DNA of 40,767 nt from an uncultured Collinsella sp. (GCA_902491395.1 CABUHO010000022.1:1-40767), one strand, 5' to 3'. Shown: positions 7,747-17,260, numbered from the stretch's first letter. Translations and numbers: made by a program. Notes: generated by a model from the sequence alone, not told the origin.

Positions 7747-9900
7747 TTACTGAACCTTGCTGGCGAACTCAAGATATTGAATGCGCTGCAGCTTGTCGAT
7801 TGTGGAGACATAGGGGCTGTCTTCCGATTCCAAGTCATAGCGCAGCCCGTCGGCTCCGAGATAGCCGGCGACATTGATGGTCGGCACATCAGACCTTGTT
7901 GCAAGTAAGGCCTTTTGATAATCGGTGAGCGGGGCGCCGATCTTATTAAGGGTTATGGCTGCAATCTCGTTCGCACCGACGGTGTCGTAGACGTTGAGCT
8001 CGGTATTGCCGGCGACTTCATAGTTTGCCCAGACAAAATAGGTCGACTGATAAATACGGAAAGCGTGGCTTGCCGTATCTTCCTGAGGGTATAGCTCGTC
8101 GTTGAGAGCCGTTGCGGCGCTCGGCTGATGGTCGCCAAAAAAGACGAGAACGACCGGTCGACCGATATTGCGCAGCTCGTTGATAAAGTACTCAAGGTCT
8201 CGGTCGGATGCGTTGATGCAAGTGAGGTAGGTGTTGAGCGCGCTATTGGTCCCCTCGCTGGCCCCATCGACCCAATAGTTCGTCAGCTCTTCGGCGGGGA
8301 CGGTGCCATAGTCGTAGCCGCCATGGTTTTGCATCGTGACATCGAAGATGAACTGCGGGGCGTCGTCGGTCCTCAGCAGGTCGAGTATCTTGTCGTAGGT
8401 GGCGTAGTCGCATACGCCGGCATGGTAATAGGGTGCGCCTTCGAAATCGTCGATCGAAAGAAAGTCTCCAAAGCCCAGCTGCTGATAGATTTTATCTCGA
8501 TGGTAGTTAACGGGGTTTTGCGGATGCATGGCAGTGGCGGTGTATCCAAGCTCTTTAAGGTCCTTTGCCAAGCTGTTGACATCATTCATCTGATATAGCT
8601 GATAGGGAATCTTGCCCACTCCGACAAAGGCGGTTGACGCTCCGGTCAAAAACTCAAATTCGGAGTTCGCCGTTCCGCCGCCTGCGACCGAGGCGAGCAT
8701 AGTGCCGCGCACGAGCGTGTCGGGAAGCGAGTTGTAAAACGCAGGGCCGGTATACCCGGCCGCCTGGAGCTGCTCAAAGCACGAAAGGTCGCTAAAGCTT
8801 TCGTTCATGACGGCGACGATTGTCGGCTTGATTTCATTGAATTGAGCAACGGCTGCGGCACGCTGCTCGCTCGAGCCATACGTGCTGTCATAGGCGGCGG
8901 CAAGCTCCCGCTCAATGTCCTGAGCCCCATCGGACGTATAACCCTCGGGCTTTTCGATGGGCAGTTCGTTGACCATTTCGGTGAACGAGGTGAGAAAGCC
9001 CTGGGACACATACGTCGTAATAGGCTGCCAACGGTCAAATCCAAAGTCGAGCGCCTGTTCCAAGTCGATGCTGGAAAAGCCAGAGAGACCCACGATGGTC
9101 ACCAGCAGGAAGGCACAGAGATTGCCGGCAATGACGGGGAAGACGCGAGAGGGCGTGCGGAGTTTTCGCGGCCGGATGAGCGAAAGAAGTCCAAAGGAGA
9201 TTTCGAGCAGCGCAAGCGATGTGACGATGCCGGCGGTAAAGGTGAACTCGTATCCTTCGCTTACCTCCGCCGCGGTGCCCAGGGCCAAAATATCGCTTGG
9301 CAGGATGGCTTCACCTTTAAATGTCACGACGAAGTGCTCGGCAATGCCAAGGATGCAGCAGACGATGGGCACAAGGGCCATGACCCCTCCGTGCCGTTGT
9401 CCTAGCAAATAAAGAGAAAGCAGGATCGTCGCGAGCAGTCCGACGGCAAAACCAAATGAATTGGCGGGAATGCGATAGAACGTGTCGTTACAGGCGATTT
9501 CGAGCGAAACGAACGAGAGCACCGAAACCGCGGCGATGACGAGAACGTCGCGACAGGTGCAAGCAATCGTTCCCGTTACGAAATCGGATTGGTCGATGAA
9601 TCTCGAAACCAAAGGCTCGACAAGAAGCATGACGGCAGCGGCGCCGAGCGCTGAATAGGAAAGGATCCATAGGGAGCTGTCTTCGTTTACAAGCGCTTGA
9701 TTCGTAATCCAGGCTGCTACCACACCGAGCGGAATGAGGAGCGTCGCGCACCAAAAGACGCGGGCGATGGGCGGCTTTTCATTTTGCTTGATTGAAAAAT
9801 ATACGCGCACGACGACGGCAGCTACGATAAGGACGGCGATGAATATGGGCAGATTGGCCATGTCGCTCGAAGTGATTTCTAGGGGGATATCTTCGGTCAT
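7747..9900 (-). CDS. LTA synthase-family membrane phosphotransferase
   Basis: A 717-residue polytopic protein with an extracellular sulfatase-fold domain. In the family it transfers glycerol-phosphate or similar units from a lipid to a cell-surface polymer. About eight hydrophobic segments fill residues 17-275, more than the five of staphylococcal LtaS. The catalytic domain runs from about residue 355 to 660. Recognisable sites are Glu367 in VMNESFSD (metal ligand), Thr410 in GGGTANSEFEFLTG (expected nucleophile) and FFGDHQPS (metal-binding Asp-His). The ATG at 9900 has GAGG about 8 nt upstream; an in-frame ATG 13 codons later is an alternative. The product could be a lipoteichoic-acid-like polymer or another phosphate-decorated glycan. 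The sequence does not decide. Confidence 0.85.
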   Translation of the reverse strand: MTEDIPLEITSSDMANLPIFIAVLIVAAVVVRVYFSIKQNEKPPIARVFWCATLLIPLGVVAAWITNQALVNEDSSLWILSYSALGAAAVMLLVEPLVSRFIDQSDFVTGTIACTCRDVLVIAAVSVLSFVSLEIACNDTFYRIPANSFGFAVGLLATILLSLYLLGQRHGGVMALVPIVCCILGIAEHFVVTFKGEAILPSDILALGTAAEVSEGYEFTFTAGIVTSLALLEISFGLLSLIRPRKLRTPSRVFPVIAGNLCAFLLVTIVGLSGFSSIDLEQALDFGFDRWQPITTYVSQGFLTSFTEMVNELPIEKPEGYTSDGAQDIERELAAAYDSTYGSSEQRAAAVAQFNEIKPTIVAVMNESFSDLSCFEQLQAAGYTGPAFYNSLPDTLVRGTMLASVAGGGTANSEFEFLTGASTAFVGVGKIPYQLYQMNDVNSLAKDLKELGYTATAMHPQNPVNYHRDKIYQQLGFGDFLSIDDFEGAPYYHAGVCDYATYDKILDLLRTDDAPQFIFDVTMQNHGGYDYGTVPAEELTNYWVDGASEGTNSALNTYLTCINASDRDLEYFINELRNIGRPVVLVFFGDHQPSAATALNDELYPQEDTASHAFRIYQSTYFVWANYEVAGNTELNVYDTVGANEIAAITLNKIGAPLTDYQKALLATRSDVPTINVAGYLGADGLRYDLESEDSPYVSTIDKLQRIQYLEFASKVQ

Positions 9901-9942
9901 GGACGTTCCTCTGGTTCAGCAAAATAAGTTCGTTATTAGACT

Positions 9943-9948
9943 ACTGTA
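9943..9948 (-). promoter_or_regulatory. Candidate -10 of the LTA-synthase-like gene
   Basis: On the minus strand TACAGT lies about 43 nt before the ATG at 9900. The same hexamer is used in the likely secG promoter. No good -35 is seen. The 192-nt gap 9901-10092 separates two divergent genes and must hold both promoters. Confidence 0.3.
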
Positions 9949-10018
9949 ACCTTTCCACGGCATTTCGAGAAACAAAGCGCTCGACACGCAAAGCTAAAGG
10001 TCTGCGATTCTTGTATTA

Positions 10019-10032
10019 CGAACACCTGTGCG
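10019..10032 (+). promoter_or_regulatory. LexA-like SOS box upstream of uvrA
   Basis: The 14-mer CGAACACCTGTGCG matches the Gram-positive LexA box core CGAAC-N4-GTTCG at nine of ten defined positions; the single mismatch is G for T. It lies 61 nt before the uvrA ATG and just upstream of the -10 candidate at 10045-10050, where a bound repressor would cover the -35 region. uvrA is a classical SOS gene. LexA binding itself is inferred. Confidence 0.55.
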
Positions 10033-10044
10033 CGTTGAGTGCGC

Positions 10045-10050
10045 TAAACT
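10045..10050 (+). promoter_or_regulatory. Candidate -10 of uvrA
   Basis: TAAACT (four of six) sits 12 nt after the LexA-like box. The -35 position would fall inside that box and has a poor hexamer. Transcription would begin near 10057 and give a leader of about 36 nt. Confidence 0.35.
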
Positions 10051-10092
10051 CACTGACAGTGTGATTCGATGTATAGGAGGCAAGGAGCTTCC

Positions 10093-12969
10093 ATGTCTGA
10101 TACTTCTATCGTTATTCGCGGTGCGCGTGAGCACAACTTGCGCAATATCGATGTCTCTATTCCGCGCGACCAGCTCGTGGTCATTACCGGCCTTTCCGGT
10201 TCGGGTAAGAGTTCGCTGGCGTTCGATACTATCTATGCCGAGGGCCAGCGTCGCTATGTCGAGAGCCTTTCCAGCTATGCGCGCCAGTTTTTGGGCCAGA
10301 TGGATAAGCCTGATCTGGATTCGATTGACGGCCTGTCGCCGGCCGTGTCGATCGATCAGAAGACGACGTCCAAGAATCCCCGGTCGACGGTGGGCACCGT
10401 AACTGAAATTTATGACTACCTACGCCTGCTGTTCGCTCGCGTGGGCACGCCGCACTGTCCCGAGTGCGGGCGTGTCATCGAGCGTCAGACGACCGACCAG
10501 GTCGCCGATAAGGTACTGGCGGCGGGGGAGGGCCGTCGCGCGTTTGTGCTGGCGCCGGTGGTTCGTGGACGCAAGGGCGAGTATGCCAAGCTGTTCGAGG
10601 ATCTGCGTGCGGAGGGCTTTAGCCGCGTGCGCGTCGACGGCGAGGTGCGCTCTCTCGATGATCCCATCGATTTGGACAAAAAGTTCAAGCACGATATCGA
10701 GGTCGTGGTCGACCGTATCGTAATTCGAGAGAATTCCCTGGGCCGCATCGCAGAGTCCGTTGAGCAGGCGACGGCGCTGGCGCACGGTAACGTGAATGTG
10801 TATATGTTGCCCGACCGCGATGCTCCTGAGGGAACCGAGGGCGAGCTGCTTGAGTATTCGCTGGCACTGGCGTGCCCGGAGCACGGGCATTCCATCGACG
10901 ATCTGCAGCCGCGCGATTTCTCGTTCAACGCGCCCTATGGCGCATGTCCCGAGTGCGATGGCCTGGGCTTTAAGAAGACGGTCGATGCCGAGGCACTGAT
11001 CGAAGACCCCTCAAAGTCGATTGCCGACGGAGTCTTTGGCAGCCTGTTCGGCAACTCCAACTACTATCCGCAAATCTTTGCCGCGGTCTGCAAGCACTTT
11101 AAGGTGGGCGCCGACACGCCATGGGGGGAGCTGCCCCCGCGGGTGCGTCGTGCGTTTTTGGATGGCATGGGCGACACGAAGATTTCGGTCGACTATCAAA
11201 AGCTCGACGGGCGTCGCAGCCAGTGGGATACCAAATTCTCGGGCGTGCGCAACATTCTGTACGAGCGTTACACCGAGACGACGAACGAGAACACCAAGGC
11301 GCGCCTGGAGAAGTACATTCGCGAGGAGCCGTGCTCGAGCTGCCATGGCGCCCGTCTGCGTCCCGAGATGCTTGCCGTCACCGTGGGCGGTAAGTCGATT
11401 TATGAGGTCTGTTGCCTGTCGTGCCGTGAGTCGCTCGAGTTTTTTGAGAGCCTGGAGCTCACCGAGCGCCAACAGTTTATCGGCGGCCGCATCGTCAAGG
11501 AAATCTTGGAGCGTCTGCGTTTTCTGGTCGATGTCGGACTCGATTATCTGACGCTCGATCGCGCCTCGGCGACGCTTTCCGGCGGTGAGGCCCAGCGCAT
11601 TCGCTTGGCAACGCAGATCGGTGCGGGCCTCATGGGCGTGCTCTATATTCTGGATGAGCCTTCGATTGGTCTTCATCAGCGCGACAACGAACGCCTGATT
11701 AAGACGCTCGAGCGCCTGCGCGATATCGGCAATACCGTTATCGTCGTCGAGCACGACGAAGATACGATTCGCGCTGCCGACTACGTGATCGATATGGGCC
11801 CCGGTGCGGGCGTTAACGGCGGACACGTGGTCGCCGCGGGAACGCCAGCCGATATCATGGCGTGCCCCGAATCGATGACGGGCGCCTATCTGACCGGCAA
11901 GCGGATGATCCGAGTGCCCGAAGAGCGCCGCAAACCCGGTCGCGGCTGCCTTAAGATCACGGGCGCCCGCGCCAACAACCTCAAAAACGTTACCGCCAAG
12001 ATCGAGTTCGGTACGCTCACGGTCGTGACCGGTGTATCGGGATCGGGCAAGAGTTCCCTGGTCACCGATACCATTGCACCCGCGCTTACGAACGCCATCC
12101 ATCGTTCGACGCGTCCTGTTGGTCCGTACAAGAAGATCGAGGGTATCGAGTGCATCGACAAGGTTATCGATATCGACCAGTCGCCAATCGGTCGCACGCC
12201 GCGCTCGAACCCGGCGACCTATATCGGTTTGTGGGATGACCTGCGCGCTTTGTTTGCGAGCACGCCGGAGTCGAAGGCGCGCGGTTACTCGCCGGGACGT
12301 TTCTCCTTTAATGTGAGCGGCGGTCGCTGCGAGGCGTGCAAGGGCGACGGACAGATCAAGATCGAGATGCATTTCTTGCCTGACATCTACGTTCCTTGCG
12401 AGGTCTGCGGCGGCAAGCGTTACAACCGTGAGACGCTTGAGGTTACCTATCGCGGCAAGACCATCTCGGATGTGCTCGACATGAGCGTTACCGAGGCACT
12501 GGCCTTCTTTGGGAATATCCCGCAGATCAAGCGCAAGCTTCAGACCCTGTATGACGTGGGCCTTGGCTATGTGAGCCTTGGCCAGCCAGCGACGACGCTT
12601 TCGGGTGGCGAAGCGCAACGTGTGAAGCTCGCCAAGGAGCTTCATCGACGCCAGACGGGTAAGACGTTCTACATTCTGGATGAGCCGACGACCGGTCTTC
12701 ACTTTGAGGACGTTCGCCAGCTGCTCGACGTGTTGCAGCGTCTGGTCGATGCGGGCAACACTGTGCTGGTGATCGAGCACAACCTTGATGTCATCAAGGT
12801 TGCCGACCGCCTGATCGATATGGGCCCCGAGGGCGGCAATGGCGGCGGAACCGTCGTGGTCTCGGGAACACCGGAGCAGGTCGCGGCGTGCCCGCAAAGC
12901 TATACGGGTAAGTTCTTGGCCCCGTTGCTCAAGCGCGACCGTGAGCGCCAGGCACAACTCGATGCCTAA
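10093..12969 (+). CDS. uvrA: UvrABC system protein A, excinuclease ATPase subunit
   Basis: Lesion-recognising dimeric ATPase of nucleotide excision repair, which loads UvrB on damaged DNA. The 958-residue protein has two ABC-type halves. Walker A motifs are GLSGSGKSS (residues 33-41) and GVSGSGKSS in the second half, each with an LSGGEAQR signature and a Walker B ILDEP. Zinc-finger CxxC pairs are visible, for example CPEC near residue 120 and CEAC-CEVC in the second half. The frame is open from 10069, but the ATG at 10093 is chosen because AAGGAG ends 5 nt before it and the first residues MSDTSIVIRGAREHNLRNI match family N-termini. It is followed by a strong terminator and lies divergent from the LTA-synthase-like gene. 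Confidence 0.98.
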   Translation: MSDTSIVIRGAREHNLRNIDVSIPRDQLVVITGLSGSGKSSLAFDTIYAEGQRRYVESLSSYARQFLGQMDKPDLDSIDGLSPAVSIDQKTTSKNPRSTVGTVTEIYDYLRLLFARVGTPHCPECGRVIERQTTDQVADKVLAAGEGRRAFVLAPVVRGRKGEYAKLFEDLRAEGFSRVRVDGEVRSLDDPIDLDKKFKHDIEVVVDRIVIRENSLGRIAESVEQATALAHGNVNVYMLPDRDAPEGTEGELLEYSLALACPEHGHSIDDLQPRDFSFNAPYGACPECDGLGFKKTVDAEALIEDPSKSIADGVFGSLFGNSNYYPQIFAAVCKHFKVGADTPWGELPPRVRRAFLDGMGDTKISVDYQKLDGRRSQWDTKFSGVRNILYERYTETTNENTKARLEKYIREEPCSSCHGARLRPEMLAVTVGGKSIYEVCCLSCRESLEFFESLELTERQQFIGGRIVKEILERLRFLVDVGLDYLTLDRASATLSGGEAQRIRLATQIGAGLMGVLYILDEPSIGLHQRDNERLIKTLERLRDIGNTVIVVEHDEDTIRAADYVIDMGPGAGVNGGHVVAAGTPADIMACPESMTGAYLTGKRMIRVPEERRKPGRGCLKITGARANNLKNVTAKIEFGTLTVVTGVSGSGKSSLVTDTIAPALTNAIHRSTRPVGPYKKIEGIECIDKVIDIDQSPIGRTPRSNPATYIGLWDDLRALFASTPESKARGYSPGRFSFNVSGGRCEACKGDGQIKIEMHFLPDIYVPCEVCGGKRYNRETLEVTYRGKTISDVLDMSVTEALAFFGNIPQIKRKLQTLYDVGLGYVSLGQPATTLSGGEAQRVKLAKELHRRQTGKTFYILDEPTTGLHFEDVRQLLDVLQRLVDAGNTVLVIEHNLDVIKVADRLIDMGPEGGNGGGTVVVSGTPEQVAACPQSYTGKFLAPLLKRDRERQAQLDA

Positions 12970-12992
12970 AACATAGGTGTTTCGAAGCACGG

Positions 12993-13030
12993 GCGCCGCC
13001 GACTCCTTGTGATTCGGTGGCGCTCTCTTT
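12993..13030 (+). terminator. Rho-independent terminator after uvrA
   Basis: A 10-bp stem with one G-U pair (12993-13002 with 13014-13023), an 11-nt loop and the downstream run TCTCTTT form a good intrinsic terminator 24 nt after the uvrA stop. Confidence 0.8.
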
Positions 13031-13105
13031 GTCGAGATATCGTTTGCCGTGTAAATGGACATATACTTATTCCTTGCGTTCGAGATACGAAGGAAGGGAT
13101 ATGCC

Positions 13106-13606
13106 GTGGCAAAGGCCGTAAAGGTGCCAAAAACCAATGCTATGCGCGAATTGGAAAGCGCCGGTATCTCCTACGCCCTCCATACATATGAAGACGACGG
13201 CGACGAGTCGGTTGGACTGGGCCTCGCGATTTCCGAGCAGCTTGGTGAGGAGCCTGGCCAGGGGTTTAAGACTCTGGTTTGCGTGACGCCGTCGAACGAC
13301 CACGTCGTGTGTTGCATTCCTGTTGCCGATGAACTTGATTTGAAAGCCGCCGCGCGCGCCGCGGGGGAGAAGTCCTTGGCCATGATGCATGTGAAGGATT
13401 TGCTTGCGGCGACCGGCTATGTCCGCGGTGGCTGTAGTCCAGTCGGTATGAAAAAGCGCTATCGGACGCTCATTGATGAGACATGTGTCCTTTGGGATAC
13501 CATTTTTATTTCGGGAGGCAAGCGTGGTTATCAGCTCGAGCTTGCACCCGATGATTTAATTGCATTTTGCGGGGCGACAGTTGCCGCGATTACGAGAGAG
13601 GACTGA
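13106..13606 (+). CDS. ybaK: YbaK/EbsC-type Cys-tRNA deacylase
   Basis: A free-standing trans-editing protein of the YbaK/prolyl-tRNA-synthetase INS domain family. It hydrolyses mischarged tRNA, classically Cys-tRNA(Pro). The 166-residue length and the signatures FKTLVC (Lys55, the conserved lysine), GYVRGGCSPVGMKK and ISGGKRGYQLEL are characteristic. An ATG at 13055 in the same frame has no ribosome binding site. The GTG at 13106 is preceded by AAGGAAGGG at 7 nt spacing and gives the expected N-terminus, so it is the preferred start. The murJ gene begins 3 nt after its stop, so the two probably share a transcript. Confidence 0.88.
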   Translation: MAKAVKVPKTNAMRELESAGISYALHTYEDDGDESVGLGLAISEQLGEEPGQGFKTLVCVTPSNDHVVCCIPVADELDLKAAARAAGEKSLAMMHVKDLLAATGYVRGGCSPVGMKKRYRTLIDETCVLWDTIFISGGKRGYQLELAPDDLIAFCGATVAAITRED

Positions 13607-13609
13607 GCG

Positions 13610-15292
13610 ATGCCGCAGGAAGAATTGAAGCGCGGAGCTCATTTTGCAGAAGAATCTGCGCCTCAGACACCCTCATCCGAAGCTTCTTCGTCGCGAGATG
13701 ACACTGACGACATGGGCTCGTCGGACTACTCCACGGTTGGTCGTTCCGCCGGGCTTATGACCATCCTGACCATCGTGTCTCGCGTCACCGGTTTTATCCG
13801 CACGTGGGCAATGGCGGCCGCTATCGGCATGTCGCTACTCTCGTCCTCCTATCAGGTCGCCAACAACCTGCCAAATATGCTCTACGAACTCGTGATGGGC
13901 GGCATGCTCGTGACGGCGTTTTTGCCCGTGTACATGGGCGTGAGGCGTGAGCAGGGTCGCGAGGCCTCGAACGAGTACGTGGGCAACCTGCTTGGCATTC
14001 TGCTTTTGGTGCTGGGTGGCATTTCGTTGCTGGGGACCGTGTTCGCCCCGGGCTTTATCTGGACGCAATCGTTCCTTTCGGGTGACGGCGGCAGCATGGA
14101 TACCGCTGCGTTCATGTTCCGTTTCTTTGCCATCCAGATTCTGTTTTATGGTTTGGGCTCGGTGTTTTCGGGCGTTCTCAACGCACACCGCGACTACTTC
14201 TGGTCGACGTTTGCCCCGGTCCTCAACAATGTGATCGTCATTGCGAGCTTTATGGGTTTTGCGCCCGTGTCCGCACAGTTTGGCGAACGTGCCGGCATCA
14301 TCTTGATTGCGGCCGGTACGACCCTCGGTGTCTTTGTTCAGATGGCATGTCAGATCCCCGCGCTTGGCAAGCACGGCGTGCATCCCCATATCCATATCGA
14401 CTTTAAGGACCCCGCACTGCGCCAGACGATTGCGCTCGGTATCCCGACGCTGCTCGCCACGGTGTGCATGTTTGTCTCGACTTCTATCACCAACGCTGCC
14501 GCGCTGGTGGTCCAGCCCGAGACTGGTCCTTCCGTCATCGCCTATGCGCGCTTGTGGTACACGCTGCCCTACGCGCTGATTGCCGCCTCGCTTTCGACGG
14601 CGCTCTATACCGAGCTCTCTCACGACGCACAGGAGAAGGATTACGACAGCGTTCGCACGGGCATTTCGCGTGGCGTCGCCCAGATGCTGTTCTTCCTGAT
14701 TCCGTTTGCGCTGTACCTGATTGTCTTCGCGCGTCCGCTCAACATGATCTACTGCGCTGGCAAGTTCGATGAGTCCGGTGTGGCGCTGGTGTCCGAGTTC
14801 CTTGTCTACCTGGCGTTCTCGCTGCCGCTCTACGGCGTGGTCGTGTTGATGCAGAAGAGCTTCTCTGCCTTGCTCGACATGAAGCCCTATAGCCGCTATT
14901 GCTTGTATTCCGCCATCGGCCAGGCCGGCTCGGTTCTACTGTTTGGCGTTGTACTGGGCTTCGGTATGCCCGCAATCGCGCTTTCGTATGTCGTCGACTA
15001 CGTGATCTTGGTCGGCTGTTCGCTGTGGTGGCTGCGTCGTCGCCTGCGTGGTCTTCAGGTCAAATCTATCCTGCATGGCGGTTTCTTTGGCCTTTTGCTC
15101 GGTGGCCTGGGTGCTGCCGCAGGCGCCGGCGTCATGTGGGCGCTTGAGCACTTTGTCGGGGCACTTGGCGGCTCGATTCTGATTACTCTTGGCTATGTTT
15201 GCGTTGCGGGTGTCGTCTCGCTTGCTGTTACCTTTGGCCTTGCCGTCGTCCTTAAGATGCCCGAGGTCTCGGCGCTGATTCGTCGCAAGTAG
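13610..15292 (+). CDS. murJ: Lipid II flippase MurJ (MviN family)
   Basis: Integral membrane protein of the MOP superfamily that moves lipid-linked peptidoglycan precursor across the membrane. The 560-residue product has a hydrophilic, Ser/Asp/Glu-rich N-terminal tail of about 45 residues and then around 14 hydrophobic segments. The first core segment contains the family signature SRVTGFIRTWAMAAAIG. It is followed by YQVANNLPNMLYELVMGG, where MurJ and MviN proteins are most conserved. The ATG lies 3 nt after the ybaK stop, with a purine-rich GAGAGGA upstream. The uvrC start follows its TAG directly. The long acidic tail is unlike the short N-terminus of E. coli MurJ; actinobacterial homologues often carry extensions. 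Confidence 0.93.
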   Translation: MPQEELKRGAHFAEESAPQTPSSEASSSRDDTDDMGSSDYSTVGRSAGLMTILTIVSRVTGFIRTWAMAAAIGMSLLSSSYQVANNLPNMLYELVMGGMLVTAFLPVYMGVRREQGREASNEYVGNLLGILLLVLGGISLLGTVFAPGFIWTQSFLSGDGGSMDTAAFMFRFFAIQILFYGLGSVFSGVLNAHRDYFWSTFAPVLNNVIVIASFMGFAPVSAQFGERAGIILIAAGTTLGVFVQMACQIPALGKHGVHPHIHIDFKDPALRQTIALGIPTLLATVCMFVSTSITNAAALVVQPETGPSVIAYARLWYTLPYALIAASLSTALYTELSHDAQEKDYDSVRTGISRGVAQMLFFLIPFALYLIVFARPLNMIYCAGKFDESGVALVSEFLVYLAFSLPLYGVVVLMQKSFSALLDMKPYSRYCLYSAIGQAGSVLLFGVVLGFGMPAIALSYVVDYVILVGCSLWWLRRRLRGLQVKSILHGGFFGLLLGGLGAAAGAGVMWALEHFVGALGGSILITLGYVCVAGVVSLAVTFGLAVVLKMPEVSALIRRK

Positions 15293-17239
15293 GTGCGCGT
15301 GGCCGGTCACGACAACATTCCAACGCTTGCCGAGCAGGTTTCGCGCGTTCCCACGCAGCCCGGCTGCTACCTTTGGAAAGACGCCAAGGGCGATGTCATC
15401 TACGTGGGCAAGGCGAAAAACCTGCGCGCCCGTATGCGTCAGTACGTGACGCTGCAGGACGAGCGCCAGAAGATCCCACTGATGATGCAGCTGGTGGCGA
15501 GCTTCGACTATATCGTGGTGGAGACCGAGCACGAGGCGTTGGTGCTCGAGCGCAATTTGATTGGCCAGTACCATCCGTACTTTAACGTCGACCTCAAGGA
15601 TGACAAGAGCTACCCCTTTATCGCCATTACAAAGGGCGACCTGTATCCCGCTATCAAATACACGCGTGAGCGTCATAAGCCGGGAACGCGCTATTTTGGA
15701 CCTTATACCGATAGCCGCGCGGCACGTGAGACGATAGATACGCTGCGCAAGGTTATCCCCATCTGCTCCGCATCCTGTGCGGAGTGGCGTCGTTGTCGCC
15801 GTATCGTCGAGTCCCACAAGGGCGAGGAAGACATCGTCAATATGATTTGCGCGCAAAACGGGCGCCCCTGCTTCGACTATCATGTCGGGCGCGGCCCGGG
15901 TGCGTGTGTCGGCGCGATTTCCCCGGCAGACTATGCCAAGAACGTCAAGCGTGTCGAACGTTTTTTGTCGGGCCATCGCAAGGACGTCGTCGACGAGCTG
16001 ACATCCGAGATGACGGAGGCCGCCGAGGCGCTCGATTTTGAGCGCGCCGCCCGCGTCAAACGTCGTTTGGAGGTCATCAGGGGTCTGGACGATCGTCAGC
16101 AAGTCGTTTTTCCCTCCAGTGTCGATATCGATGTCATCGGTTTCTATCGCGAGGAGACCATCTCCGCCGCTTGCGTCTTCGTCGTTCGCGAGGGTCGAAC
16201 AGTTCGCACCTGCGAGTTCATTCTCGACAAGGGTCTTGATGTTGACGAGGAAGAGCTCCAGTCGGGCTTTCTTAAGCGCTATTACGACGAGACGGCTGAT
16301 ATTCCAGCTGAGGTCAACCTTTCCGTCGAGCTTGAGGATGCGGAGGCGCTGGGGGAGTGGCTTGCGGGCAAGCGTGAGCGTTCCTGTCATCTCCATAGGC
16401 CGCAGCGTGGCGAAAAGCACCGTCTGCTCGATATGGCATCCAAAAATGCGCGCCATGCCCTCATGCGCTACATGATGCGAACGGGGTACGCTGACGACCG
16501 CACCAATCAAGCGCTCCTGGAGCTCGAAAGTGCGTTGGCGCTGCCATCGCCGCCGTTGCGTATCGAGTGCTTCGATATCTCGACGCTGCATGGCACCTTT
16601 ACGGTCGCCTCGATGGTGGTGTTTACCAACGGGCGCGCCGACAAGAGCCAGTATCGTCGTTTTAAAATCCAGGCCGAATTGGACGAGGCAAACGACTTCG
16701 TGTCGATGTCCGAGGTTTTGGGACGACGCTATGCTCCCGAGCGCATGGCTGACGAGCGCTTTGGCTCGCGCCCCGATTTGCTCGTTGTCGATGGCGGTAA
16801 GCCGCAATTGACCGCTGCGATCAAGCAACTTGAGGCTCTTGGGCTCGATATACCAGTTTGTGGCTTGGCAAAGGCCGATGAGGAGGTTTTCGTGCCTTGG
16901 GACGAGACTCCAGTCGTGCTGCCGACCGGGTCCGCGTCGCTCTATCTAATTAAACAGGTGCGCGATGAATCGCACCGTTTTGCTATCACGTTCCATCGCG
17001 AATTGCGCGATAAAGCCATGACGGTATCGGTACTCGATGACGTTCCAGGCGTGGGACCCACCAGAAAACGTGCCCTTATGCGCCATTTTGGCTCGATGAA
17101 GCGTTTGCGCGCGGCGAGCGAGCAAGAGATCGCGGAAGTTCGAGGCGTTCCTGCCGATGTCGCCAAAGCGGTTCACGAGACGCTCGTTGCATGGAATGCC
17201 GAGCGCGCCGAGGCGGCGGCAAAGCAATCCGAAAACTAA
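15293..17239 (+). CDS. uvrC: UvrABC system protein C, dual-incision nuclease
   Basis: The nuclease of excision repair that cuts both sides of the lesion after binding UvrB. In the 648-residue protein, an N-terminal GIY-YIG domain (PGCYLWKD...IYVGKAKNLRAR, residues 23-48) makes the 3' cut. A UVR motif lies near residues 235-265. The RNase-H-like domain (IECFDISTLHGTFTVASMVV, about 424-443) makes the 5' cut. C-terminal helix-hairpin-helix elements (DDVPGVGPTRKRAL) follow. The GTG at 15293 abuts the murJ stop. A second in-frame GTG at 15299 has a better placed TAGG and is an equally likely start. uvrA, uvrB and uvrC all lie within 16 kb. A long non-coding stretch follows. Confidence 0.97.
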   Translation: MRVAGHDNIPTLAEQVSRVPTQPGCYLWKDAKGDVIYVGKAKNLRARMRQYVTLQDERQKIPLMMQLVASFDYIVVETEHEALVLERNLIGQYHPYFNVDLKDDKSYPFIAITKGDLYPAIKYTRERHKPGTRYFGPYTDSRAARETIDTLRKVIPICSASCAEWRRCRRIVESHKGEEDIVNMICAQNGRPCFDYHVGRGPGACVGAISPADYAKNVKRVERFLSGHRKDVVDELTSEMTEAAEALDFERAARVKRRLEVIRGLDDRQQVVFPSSVDIDVIGFYREETISAACVFVVREGRTVRTCEFILDKGLDVDEEELQSGFLKRYYDETADIPAEVNLSVELEDAEALGEWLAGKRERSCHLHRPQRGEKHRLLDMASKNARHALMRYMMRTGYADDRTNQALLELESALALPSPPLRIECFDISTLHGTFTVASMVVFTNGRADKSQYRRFKIQAELDEANDFVSMSEVLGRRYAPERMADERFGSRPDLLVVDGGKPQLTAAIKQLEALGLDIPVCGLAKADEEVFVPWDETPVVLPTGSASLYLIKQVRDESHRFAITFHRELRDKAMTVSVLDDVPGVGPTRKRALMRHFGSMKRLRAASEQEIAEVRGVPADVAKAVHETLVAWNAERAEAAAKQSEN

Positions 17240-17260
17240 ACACGCCTCTAAACAACTGAT

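Noticed and set aside
13055..13105. Upstream ATG extension of ybaK
   Set aside because: No Shine-Dalgarno precedes it. The GTG at 13106 has AAGGAAGGG and gives the family N-terminus.
11011..13137. Minus-strand open frame of 708 codons opposite uvrA
   Set aside because: Very long, but its composition is the mirror of the uvrA codon bias, with no domain, signal or start context. Similar long antisense frames occur opposite uvrC, gap, pgk, gpmI and opp genes and were rejected for the same reason.
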